Source of the DNA: Heyndrickxia camelliae
GTDB lineage: Bacteria > Bacillota > Bacilli > Bacillales > Bacillaceae_C
NCBI RefSeq assembly: GCF_002844575.1
Contig: NZ_PIQO01000001.1
Location: 1 to 64,000 of the forward strand
DNA: 64,000 bases
Direction: 5' to 3'
Below, in pieces: positions 54,789-62,717 of this stretch. The stretch's first letter is position 1. Every line of letters starts with the position of its first letter. The notes below the pieces were generated by a model, which was given only the letters and a program-made list of their open reading frames with translations, was not told where the DNA came from and ran no database searches. Both the position numbers and the translations under genes were made by a program.

Positions 54789-55166
54789 ATGATTGAGGTA
54801 AAAACATCTCCAATAAGTAATGGAGAATTCAATAGAGGGGTATTTGCTACATGTGATATTAAAAAAGGACAGCTTATACATGAAGCACCTGTCATTGCTT
54901 ATCCGAACGACCAGCATCAATACATTGAGCAAACCATACTCGCTGATTACGCTTTTGAGTATGGGATAAATCATTCTGCAATCCTTTTAGGTTATGGAAT
55001 GCTGTTTAACCATTCTTATGAACCTAATGCAAATTATGAGATTAATTTTAAGAATCATACATTTGACTTCTATGCTTACACAGATATAAAAGCAGGGGAT
55101 GAGATTTTTATCAATTATAATGGCGATGTTGATGACAAAGATCAACTGTGGTTTGATCAGGACTAA
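54789..55166 (+). CDS. SET domain-containing protein
   Basis: A 125-residue protein consisting of little more than a SET domain. RGVFATCDIKKGQLIHEAPV opens it, GMLFNHSYEPNANYEI holds the conserved N-H-S, and KAGDEIFINYNG supplies the GDE-x-F-x-x-Y ending. SET proteins methylate lysine with S-adenosylmethionine; bacterial single-domain forms have few known targets. The ATG at 54789 has AGGTG upstream; a GTG three codons earlier is possible. It stands in an accessory region without an obvious partner. Confidence 0.82.
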   Translation: MIEVKTSPISNGEFNRGVFATCDIKKGQLIHEAPVIAYPNDQHQYIEQTILADYAFEYGINHSAILLGYGMLFNHSYEPNANYEINFKNHTFDFYAYTDIKAGDEIFINYNGDVDDKDQLWFDQD

Positions 55167-55304
55167 AATCAAAATAACAATGTAATTAATTGCGTGCCAG
55201 ATCAGTTATAATTAGAATTTCGAATAATTAAGATTTTTGCTCTTAATTGAACGGATGCGCGTAAAGAGCCTCCGTCTAGCGATAAATATGGAGGTGTAAG
55301 AGAT

Positions 55305-55514
55305 ATGAATAAACGATGGACAATCGACAAAATTAAAGAATTTGTTGAGAACAACTCGGATAGTAAGTTGTTAACGACAGAATATCACGGTTTTTCTCAA
55401 AAGTTACTATTTAAATGTGCATGTGGCAGCAATTTTGAAAAAACATTTACGAAATTCAAAAATAATCACCAACGTAAATGTGAAGTATGCCAACCGCCAA
55501 AAGCATCGCGCTAA
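55305..55514 (+). CDS. Small zinc-ribbon-like protein, 69 residues
   Basis: A small basic protein with CACG and CEVC separated by about 22 residues, suggestive of a zinc ribbon. It is preceded by a helical N-terminus (RWTIDKIKEFVENNSD). Similar short modules occur beside phage or homing-endonuclease genes, but none is present here. GGAGGTG lies upstream of the ATG at good distance. The function is unknown. Confidence 0.6.
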   Translation: MNKRWTIDKIKEFVENNSDSKLLTTEYHGFSQKLLFKCACGSNFEKTFTKFKNNHQRKCEVCQPPKASR

Positions 55515-56064
55515 ACGTATATCTCCATACGAGCTTGCTTTATCTCATTTTAGGAAATTTTCAAGCTTGAGTATTTAAAAAAATGACTAAAATCACTTTA
55601 CTGCCAATTGTCTAATTAGTTGTGAGGTGATTTTTTGTTGCTTTTTTTTTACAATCACCGAAAAGTATGTGAAGTAATGTACTGATTCTAACGGGGGATT
55701 AGCTTAAAAAGCAAAAATTTTTGTGTTTACGAAGGAGAAACTTTACTCAATTAACACCTATTGATTTGTAAATTATAGAGACAGTGACTTTCAATAAAAT
55801 AATTCCTAACCAGCATTGCAATAGACCTTAAGTTTATGTCCTATCCAATTATGATTACCCCCAATTAACATTAACCACTGACCTATTGATAATTTTCTTG
55901 TAAAAATCCAATAACACACTATAATTATAAAAAAATATAAGGCAATTATTTTAAGAAAATTCATACCAGCATTCTCTAATGAGATTTTGGGATAGTAAAA
56001 TGGTTCAACCCGATGAATGATAAGGTATTAAAGTACCTGAAGAATGATGACGTATCAATAAACT

Positions 56065-56129
56065 GAGGTGGCCGCGAAGATACAACGCTTGTTCTCAAGA
56101 ATTATTTCTTTGAGGTGAGAGTTTTTTTT
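56065..56129 (+). ncRNA. T-box leader remnant with terminator
   Basis: GAGGTGGCCGCG (56065-56076) matches the T-box core GGTGGNACCGCG minus two bases, in the usual context AATAAAC...GCGAAG. A hairpin follows (CTCAAGAA with TTCTTTGAG) and then a T8 tract (56122-56129), as in T-box expression platforms. No Stem I with specifier loop could be found in 55850-56060. The rest of the 55515-56180 gap is AT-rich without a supported gene. It is probably a decayed riboswitch, now in front of a GNAT gene. Confidence 0.55.
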
Positions 56130-56180
56130 GCTCTATTTTTCTAATTATAATCAAAAAGTTCAAAGAAAGGGGAAAAACAA

Positions 56181-56744
56181 ATGAATCCAATCATGTTAGA
56201 TGTTCCTTTACAACTAGAAACAGAAAGACTAGTTCTTCGCGCACCGCATCTAAAGGGAGACGGAGAAATTGTAAACGAAGCAATTAGAGATTCCATTCAT
56301 GAATTAAAAGCGTGGTTGCCATTTGCCCAAGAACTTCCTACTGTTGAGGAAACCGAAATAAATTTAAGAAATGCCCATATACATTTTTTAAAGAGACACA
56401 GTTTTCGTTTTCTTATCTTCTGTAAGGATGGCAATGATTTTATAGGAACTGCGAGCCTTCAAGGGATTGACTGGAACATTCCTAAATGTGAAATTGGATA
56501 TTGGATTCATACAAAATATAGCGGGAATGGGTATATGACAGAAGCAGTAAAGGAATTAGCTCACTTTGGGTTAAATTACATCAAATTTAGAAGAATGGAA
56601 ATAAAATGTGAATCAACTAATGTTAAGAGTCGTGCTATCCCAGAAAAACTTGGGTTTGTGTTAGAAGGAATTTTAAGAAATGATGATTTATCCGCTGATG
56701 GCTGCAATCTGACGGACACTTGTCTATATTCAATAATCAAGTGA
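56181..56744 (+). CDS. GNAT family acetyltransferase, RimJ/RimL type
   Basis: A 187-residue acetyltransferase of the ribosomal-protein-alanine type. The opening LETERLVLRAPHLKGDGEIV, the central EIGYWIHTKYSGNGYMTEAV (acetyl-CoA loop S-G-x-G-Y, near residues 100-120), and ESTNVKSRAIPEKLGFVLEG are typical. It may acetylate an N-terminus or a small amine. AGAAAGGGG precedes the ATG. It stands alone downstream of the T-box remnant and upstream of a terminator (56784-56808). Confidence 0.85.
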   Translation: MNPIMLDVPLQLETERLVLRAPHLKGDGEIVNEAIRDSIHELKAWLPFAQELPTVEETEINLRNAHIHFLKRHSFRFLIFCKDGNDFIGTASLQGIDWNIPKCEIGYWIHTKYSGNGYMTEAVKELAHFGLNYIKFRRMEIKCESTNVKSRAIPEKLGFVLEGILRNDDLSADGCNLTDTCLYSIIK

Positions 56745-56783
56745 CATTGTGACCATTAACTTAACCTAATAAGTTTTAGACCA

Positions 56784-56808
56784 GCTGCCAATTAGGTGGC
56801 TTTTTTTT
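56784..56808 (+). terminator. Terminator after the GNAT gene
   Basis: AGCTGCC and GGTGGCT enclose a short loop and are followed by eight T residues in total. Confidence 0.75.
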
Positions 56809-57017
56809 CGGCTGACAATGGAGAATAGTGGAGGAAGGATTAAAGACAGAACATGTAGAATTGATTTTTGAAAGAGGGTTTGGAATTCATTTTTAGATAT
56901 TTTGGTTACATATAGAGGCATGACGACAAAGGGACATTTGATTCTAATTTTCAACCTGTTCCTATGTCACTCATGTCATCCTTTTTGGTCATATATTATT
57001 TAAAAGGGGATGTCTGT

Positions 57018-57737
57018 TTGTCGAGGATAGCAATTATTTCAGATATTCATGGTAATTTAACTGCGTTAGAAGCGGTGTTAAAGGATATTGAAAAACGTGA
57101 TGTGGACCAGATATTTTGTTTGGGAGATTTGGTGGGGAAAGGGCCACGTGGTTCGGAGTGTATTAAACTTGTAAGAAAACATTGTGACAAGGTCATTCGT
57201 GGGAATTGGGATGTATTTATCCGAGAGGAGACAGATAATGAAATTCTTAAGTGGACGCAAAGCCAGCTAACAGATGATGATTTTAACTACTTGGCCACCT
57301 TACCTTTCTATATTGAATTTGAGTTAAACTCCAAGCTAATTCGTTGTTTTCATGCATCACCGAGAAGTGTTTTTGAGCGAATTGCACCTGAATATCACCC
57401 AATAGAAAAATGTTTGTCTCTTTTTGAGAATAGTAAAGAAACCGAATCTCTTCATTCGAAACGTACTCCAGACATTGTATTTTATGGAGATATTCACTTA
57501 ACTTTATTAAGAAGTTATGAAATCGGGATACTTTGCAATGTAGGAAGTATAGGGTTAGATATAGTTGATGCAACATATGTAATTGTGGATGGTTCGCACG
57601 GAACGAATTCGATTAACTTTGTACGTGTTCCTTATGATAGAGAAGCAGAGCTTAGGGCTGCAAGGGAACTAGGGATGGCAGGTTATGAGCATTATTACAA
57701 AGAGATTATGTACGATCTATTTATGAAAACGGAATGA
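57018..57737 (+). CDS. Metallophosphoesterase family protein
   Basis: A 239-residue calcineurin-like phosphoesterase of the YfcE/diadenosine-tetraphosphatase-like group. The metal and catalytic motifs are in order: ISDIHGNLTAL (near residue 8), GDLVGKGP (near 38), RGNWD (near 63), a later histidine in CFHASP (near 116) and YGDIHL. The TTG at 57018 is preferred because AAAGGGG lies upstream and it puts the first strand at the N-terminus; the frame is open 18 codons further. The substrate is unknown. Confidence 0.85.
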   Translation: MSRIAIISDIHGNLTALEAVLKDIEKRDVDQIFCLGDLVGKGPRGSECIKLVRKHCDKVIRGNWDVFIREETDNEILKWTQSQLTDDDFNYLATLPFYIEFELNSKLIRCFHASPRSVFERIAPEYHPIEKCLSLFENSKETESLHSKRTPDIVFYGDIHLTLLRSYEIGILCNVGSIGLDIVDATYVIVDGSHGTNSINFVRVPYDREAELRAARELGMAGYEHYYKEIMYDLFMKTE

Positions 57738-57820
57738 AGAATGCAGTGTTAGAGCTTATCTATGGTGTTTTAAGGAATGAGAAGTTTTCAGAAAGAGAAG
57801 TCTTATAGTGTTTATAAACA

Positions 57821-57849
57821 GAAACCCTCCAATTAGGCTGGAGGGTTTC
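57821..57849. terminator. Bidirectional terminator between convergent genes
   Basis: GAAACCCTCC and GGAGGGTTTC form a perfect 10-bp stem with a 9-base loop between the metallophosphoesterase gene and the convergent MFS pseudogene. Confidence 0.75.
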
Positions 57850-57913
57850 GTAACTTACTAGTACTTTTTAAAAAATATATTCATATAAACAACCATATTT
57901 CACTAACACAAAT

Positions 57914-59123
57914 TCAGCTATTCACACTTACTTTCACCTGTGTACGGTTTCCCATCATAAAGAATACGATGCTTCCCAGTACTATAAGTGAAATTGTCCA
58001 AAACATGATTTGTCCATGATAGTGACTTAGCAAAAATCCTCCCATAACGGGACCTAAAAAATTGCCTATTTTTCGAAATTGGCCGGCTCCAAAATAGGTT
58101 CCTCGTAAATGGTCAGGGGCGAGCTCGTCAATCATGAGACTGTTGGATGGAAAGATAAGTATTTCCCCAAGGGTTAACATTATAATGGCTAGAATTGCTG
58201 TAATCCAGCCATGAATAAAACTGCACAGCAATAGACCAAGTACCATGAAGCCTGCGCCAATATTCATTACCTGCATAGGTTTATACCGTTCTACTAAATG
58301 ACTGACTGGCATTTGCAAGATTACTACCATTACCGCATTAATCGTTAGCAGAACAGAAAAGACATAAACCCCATTATGGAGCGTTGATGATAAAAATTGT
58401 GGCAGATTAGAATCTATTTGAGCATAGCCAATATTGACAAGGATAATCCCAAGCAATAAATAGAGAAGAGCTTTATCTGTTCTGACAATTTTTATTGCTT
58501 GCCCAAACGTTACCGATTTTTTTATTGCTTGTTCGGATTCGGTGATCGAAATTTTTCTCATAAGCATGAATAAAATAACGGCATATATAAGATAGATGCT
58601 GCCTGTAATAGCAAAGGATAACTTTGCTGAAGTACTGGCCAAGTATGCACCTAACAAAGGACCAACAGATGCACCGATATTAATTGCAGTATATCTTAAA
58701 GAATATGCCCTCATTCGGTTTTCTTTCTCGGTCACATCTCCCATTAATGCCTGTGAAGTTGGTTCAAAAAAAGAATTGCTAAGTCCATTTAGGGCATTCA
58801 GCAATATAAACCATCCTTGGCTTTGCGTAATGGTAAAGCCAAAATAAACAATCGAGATAGAAAACAATGCAAACTGCATGACCTTTTTCCTACCAAAGCG
58901 ATCGGATAAATGCCCCCCCGATAAATCCGCCAACTGTTGCCATTAATGGACTCATTCCAACCGTTAATCCAATAATAATTGGTGGTAGATCCATGTGTCT
59001 GGATAAATAAATGGACAGAAAAGGCAAGGTCATAAAGGCAGACCCTCTTGAAAGTATTGTTCCGATTAACAATACCCATACAATTGGATGAAAATCACTA
59101 AAATACCCCTTTATTTTGTTCAT
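57914..59123 (-). pseudogene. MFS transporter gene frameshifted in a C7 run
   Basis: Two overlapping frames together encode a complete MFS transporter of about 400 residues. The N-terminal frame (59123 down to about 58890) begins MNKIKGYFSDFHPIVWVLL and ends after FIGG. The remainder continues from HLSDRFGRKK, the conserved loop 2-3 motif, to 57914. The break lies at seven consecutive C residues on the plus strand (58913-58919); six would restore the frame. It is an inactive gene, a phase-variable gene or a sequencing error. The rest resembles drug/sugar exporters. Confidence 0.85.
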
Positions 59124-59394
59124 AGGAACATCCTCATTTCTTGTGGCTTTTTTCTGGTTGGCTATTTATTTTACGATTTCTTCCATATAATAGCACCAAT
59201 AACTCTATAAGAATATTACTTGTTTTTTATACTTTTCCATTAGGTAATCTTATCAATAGATTAAAAATATTAATATTTGAAAATAACACTCTTATGAATG
59301 GTGCAAAAACTAAATTTAGATAAGAAGATTGAAAATTGATTGTCCGATTCAAACATAATAAACAATGAAGTAACGGGGGATATAGCTCAAATGC

Positions 59395-59430
59395 AAAAAA
59401 AGAAGGAATTCCGATCTATTTGTTCGGAAT
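59395..59430 (-). terminator. Terminator of the pentapeptide-repeat gene
   Basis: On the minus strand ATTCCGA and TCGGAAT (59424-59430 and 59408-59414) pair, followed by TCCTTCTTTTTTT. The remaining 59124-59394 stretch has no supported gene. Confidence 0.75.
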
Positions 59431-59473
59431 GTCCCACTTGTTAGGTACTGTTTATTCAGATGTACCAAAATGA

Positions 59474-60109
59474 TTATTCTTTAATAATCAATCCCATTAG
59501 TGTTGCAAACTGAATGGCTTGATAAGATGATACCTTGCAGCCCTTTAAGCTTTCGATGGAAACCGTAATGGTATCAAAGGCAGACGAACTAATATCAATC
59601 CCTTTTAATGATGTTTGATCAAAGTTTGCTCCATCAAGGTCACATTTTTGTAATTCCACATTTTTAAGTTTACAATCATAAAAATCTGTATTTTTTAATG
59701 AAGCATCTGAGAATATTACCTTTTCAAGCTTTGAATTGCCGAATGTAGCCAAGTTTAAAATGGAATTTTCAAATTTGACATTACCCAAGCTAGATTCTGG
59801 AAAGGTAGTACCGAGTAACTTACAGTTAATAAATTGAACTCTGTGAATAGATGAATTGCTCATATTAACATTAGAAAAATCACAATTCTCAAAACGTACG
59901 TCTGTAATATCAATATTACTAAAATCAGAATTGGTGAACTTGCAATTTTTAATCACTGCACTATATAGATGTACTCTATCGATAGCTTCATTTTCAAAAT
60001 CAGAGTCAGTGATGTTACACATTTCTAGTATTGGGTCTTCTTCATAAAAAATATCGCTAAAATTTCTGGCAGATAGCTCTGGAGCAATTTTTGGAATATC
60101 AATTTTCAT
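59474..60109 (-). CDS. Pentapeptide-repeat protein, Qnr-like
   Basis: A 211-residue right-handed beta-helix protein made of A(D/N)LXX-type repeats with central F or L. Examples are CKFTNSDFSNIDITDVRFEN, CDFSNVNMSNSSIHRVQF and CDLDGANFDQTSLKGIDIS. The C-terminus (GCKVSSYQAIQFATLMGLII) matches the dimerisation tail of Qnr proteins, and the length equals that of Gram-positive Qnr-like proteins. Qnr proteins protect DNA gyrase from quinolones by mimicking DNA. AGAAGG lies upstream of the ATG. Resistance activity is inferred only. Confidence 0.82.
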   Translation of the reverse strand: MKIDIPKIAPELSARNFSDIFYEEDPILEMCNITDSDFENEAIDRVHLYSAVIKNCKFTNSDFSNIDITDVRFENCDFSNVNMSNSSIHRVQFINCKLLGTTFPESSLGNVKFENSILNLATFGNSKLEKVIFSDASLKNTDFYDCKLKNVELQKCDLDGANFDQTSLKGIDISSSAFDTITVSIESLKGCKVSSYQAIQFATLMGLIIKE

Positions 60110-60489
60110 GGTTTACCTTCTTTCAACGCCAAATAGAATGCTAATTAGTAAAATACAATATATCATACTCAAAATGTGGTTAGCTACTGATATGTTAGAT
60201 TTGTAGTTGTTTACCAAAAGATCCATCTGCCAATTTGGTGGCTTTATGTTATTTGGCTAAAGGGCGGGTTAGCACAATAAGGGTGTTGAAAAGTAAATAT
60301 GAATTCAGGCTAGTTGAATAAACAAAAAGCTAATTTTTTGGATGAGGTGATAAAAATTGATTAGTTACAGAAGAGAAGTTAGATTGAGAGATTTAGAAAT
60401 ATGTTATTTAAAGATAATGTTTCTATGGGGTATTCTATGATAAAAAGCGAGAAGAAGGAAATCCCTTTAAGAAAAGTCGTCGGAAAGGA

Positions 60490-60518
60490 TTGACATTCAA
60501 TTCCCTAAGTTTTATAAT
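60490..60518 (+). promoter_or_regulatory. Consensus SigA promoter of the TetR/MFS cassette
   Basis: TTGACA (60490-60495), exactly 17 bases, TATAAT (60513-60518): a perfect consensus promoter. The operator begins 13 bases after the -10, at the transcription start. The remainder of the 60110-60489 gap holds no supported gene. Confidence 0.85.
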
Positions 60519-60530
60519 TTTTAAAAAAAT

Positions 60531-60550
60531 GTTAGTTATCAATAACTAAC
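60531..60550. promoter_or_regulatory. TetR operator 1
   Basis: GTTAGTTATCAATAACTAAC is a 20-bp palindrome with perfect 9-bp arms, between the consensus promoter and the tetR start. It recurs at 61167 and 62404. Confidence 0.85.
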
Positions 60551-60566
60551 AAAAGGAGGGATTCTT

Positions 60567-61151
60567 ATGAGCTCCAGAACTGAAAACACAGCTGATAAAA
60601 TACTATCGTCTACCATCGATCTCATGTCTGAAAAAGGATATAACGCAGTAACCATTAAGGAGATAGCCGCTGCTGCATCCGTAAGTGAAATGACTGTATT
60701 TCGGACGTTTGGATCAAAAAAAGCCATATTGGATGCCGTTATCGATAATTATCTATTCTCTGCACCGATTGAGCAGACAATCCAAAAAAACATCAAATAT
60801 GAGCTCGAAGAAGATTTATTGATGATCAGTGAGTTGTATCATGATGTACTGGGAAGAAATAAAAAAATCTATTTGATTTCCATCATGGAACGTAAAACGA
60901 TGCCCGAAATTCATTTGAGCTTGCACAACAAAGCTTTAAAATTCCTGAGTATTGTCACGGAATATTTCCGTATCATGCAACAAAAAGGTAAAGTGATCAA
61001 GGGTAACCCGGAAGTGCAGGCCATGACACTCATGAAGTTCAATTACGGAAAATTTGTTTCTGGAGTGCTGTTAGAGGGGATTGCTCCCAGTTTCCCGGAT
61101 GATAACCTGAAAGATTCGATAGCTGTTATAGCAAAGGGTTTAAGGAAGTAA
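60567..61151 (+). CDS. TetR family transcriptional regulator
   Basis: A 194-residue TetR-type repressor. The helix-turn-helix lies near residues 28-47 (TIKEIAAAASVSEMTVFRTF), with the typical opening ADKILSSTIDLMSEKGYNAV. The helical ligand domain follows. AAAGGAGGG precedes the ATG. Its operator lies on its own consensus promoter and again before the MFS gene, so it controls itself and the efflux pump. The inducer is probably a drug-like substrate of the pump. Confidence 0.93.
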   Translation: MSSRTENTADKILSSTIDLMSEKGYNAVTIKEIAAAASVSEMTVFRTFGSKKAILDAVIDNYLFSAPIEQTIQKNIKYELEEDLLMISELYHDVLGRNKKIYLISIMERKTMPEIHLSLHNKALKFLSIVTEYFRIMQQKGKVIKGNPEVQAMTLMKFNYGKFVSGVLLEGIAPSFPDDNLKDSIAVIAKGLRK

Positions 61152-61166
61152 TTTTTTTATTATGGT

Positions 61167-61186
61167 GTTAGTTAGTAACAACTAAA
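61167..61186. promoter_or_regulatory. TetR operator 2 (imperfect)
   Basis: GTTAGTTAGTAACAACTAAA is 16 of 20 identical to operator 1 and lies between tetR and the MFS gene. Confidence 0.65.
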
Positions 61187-61202
61187 GTTTGAAAGAAGGT
61201 GC

Positions 61203-62381
61203 TTGGTGTTGGAACGCTTATGGACAAAATCTTTTATCGGGCTTACGCTAGCTATGTTCTTTCTAGGCCTTGGGTTTTATTTGCTCCTTCCAACTTTGCC
61301 GTTGTATATCAAAGATTTAAATATTGGCGAATCGGAGCTCGGTCTCATCATCGGCGTTTTTACTTTATCTGCAGTTGTTGTGCGTCCAGTTATCGGCGGT
61401 CTGCTGGATCGTTTTGGCAGGCGCTTCTTTATAGTTGCAGGACTAATTCTTTTCGCAATTGCGATGTTTCTGTATAACTATGTAACAGGAATTTTTTTGT
61501 TGTTTCTTTTGCGCCTGCTCCATGGCGGCGGTTGGGCCATTTCCACCACTTCCATTGGAACTTCGATTACTGATGTAATCCCCTCGTTGCGTCGAAGCGA
61601 GGGAATGGGTTGGTATGGCATGTCTATGAGCATATCTATGGCGCTTGGACCCATTATCGGAGTGTGGTTGGTTAATAGTTACTCCTTTCGGCATTTGATT
61701 GCTCTAGCATCTTGTTTATCGGTTGTAGCCATCCTAATTGCCCTTGCCACCAAGGTACCAGCTATAAGATCAGATAACAAACGAAAAATGGTCTTTTTCG
61801 ATAAGTCTGTCCTTTCAATATCGGTAGCAATCTTTTTCTTAGCTCTGACGTACGGAGGAATCACCACATTCCTTCCGTTGTTTGCAGCTTCTATTCAAGT
61901 CAACGCAGGTACTTTCTTTTTGGTCTATGCCATAGCGCTAACGCTTACTCGGCCTGTTGCAGGGAGGCTTGCAGATCGTTATAGCGAGGGATCAATTATT
62001 ATCCCGTCGATCATCCTAACAATCATAGCACTATTGATTTTGAGCTTATCCGACGGATTACTAGGAGTCATGGCATCCGCCATTCTATATGGGATAGGGT
62101 TCGGTTCAGCGCAGCCTACTCTTCAGTCAGCAATACTCGATCTCGTGTCTCCAGCTAAAAAGGGCATCGCCAATGCTTCCTTTTTCACGGCCATGGATTT
62201 AGGGATTGGACTTGGATCTATCTTACTTGGTTTCATTTCCCAATTCTTCGGCTTTTCCGCCCTTTTTGCAACATGTGCGGGTTCCGGAATCATTGCTTTA
62301 CTGATTTTCACGGGTTTTGTAAGACGGACCTTACTATACAGAAAGGAGGAACATAATAGCAATATTGATCAATCGAGATAA
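61203..62381 (+). CDS. MFS efflux transporter
   Basis: A 392-residue, 12-helix major facilitator. LDRFGRRFFIVAG (near 68-80) is the loop 2-3 motif. RLLHGGGWAISTTSIGTSIT near 110-129 resembles a motif B/C region, and RPVAGRLADRYSEGS is the matching loop in the second half. It belongs to the drug-exporter-like group. Possible starts are TTG 61203, GTG 61206 and TTG 61209, after AGAAGG; the spacing favours the second. The TetR gene and operators suggest inducible efflux. Confidence 0.9.
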   Translation: MVLERLWTKSFIGLTLAMFFLGLGFYLLLPTLPLYIKDLNIGESELGLIIGVFTLSAVVVRPVIGGLLDRFGRRFFIVAGLILFAIAMFLYNYVTGIFLLFLLRLLHGGGWAISTTSIGTSITDVIPSLRRSEGMGWYGMSMSISMALGPIIGVWLVNSYSFRHLIALASCLSVVAILIALATKVPAIRSDNKRKMVFFDKSVLSISVAIFFLALTYGGITTFLPLFAASIQVNAGTFFLVYAIALTLTRPVAGRLADRYSEGSIIIPSIILTIIALLILSLSDGLLGVMASAILYGIGFGSAQPTLQSAILDLVSPAKKGIANASFFTAMDLGIGLGSILLGFISQFFGFSALFATCAGSGIIALLIFTGFVRRTLLYRKEEHNSNIDQSR

Positions 62382-62403
62382 GGACATTTTTTTTAAGGAG
62401 AAC

Positions 62404-62423
62404 GTTAGTTATAGATAACTAAC
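62404..62423. promoter_or_regulatory. TetR operator 3
   Basis: GTTAGTTATAGATAACTAAC has the same perfect 9-bp arms as operator 1 and differs from it only at the two central bases. It lies just before the truncated reductase gene, showing that this gene was part of the regulon. Confidence 0.85.
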
Positions 62424-62452
62424 ATTAAAACAATTATAAGGAGGAAAAAACA

Positions 62453-62569
62453 ATGGCAACCACTCCATTGAAAATCGGTATAATTATCGGCAGTACGCGT
62501 CGGGAGAGTCAGCCCCGCAAGTGGGTAAAGGAGGTAATATTCCGTGTAAAAGGAAACACTTGGTTATAA
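62453..62569 (+). pseudogene. Truncated NADPH-dependent FMN reductase remnant
   Basis: ATAAGGAGG and ATG start a 38-codon frame opening MATTPLKIGIIIGSTRRESQ, the flavin-phosphate loop of NADPH-dependent FMN reductases. KWV follows, a conserved element that normally comes a few residues later. It then runs into unrelated sequence (FRVKGNTWL, stop). About 80% of the usual 180-residue gene is missing. It keeps a perfect TetR operator upstream. Confidence 0.75.
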
Positions 62570-62592
62570 TGTCACGCATTTTATCTGTTTTA

Positions 62593-62643
62593 AAGAAAAG
62601 GATAGATGAACAGGAAGAATCCTGTATTCAACTATCCTTTTCT
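62593..62643. terminator. Long hairpin between the TetR cassette and asnS
   Basis: AAAAGGATAG pairs with CTATCCTTTT, with inner pairing (ACAGGA/TCCTGT) around AGAA. It probably ends transcripts from both the MFS side and asnS. Confidence 0.7.
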
Positions 62644-62717
62644 AAGGTATCTTCATTATTTTATTGACGTTTTAATAAAACCACAATAACCTATTTTTTG
62701 TTTTTTACCATATTTCA

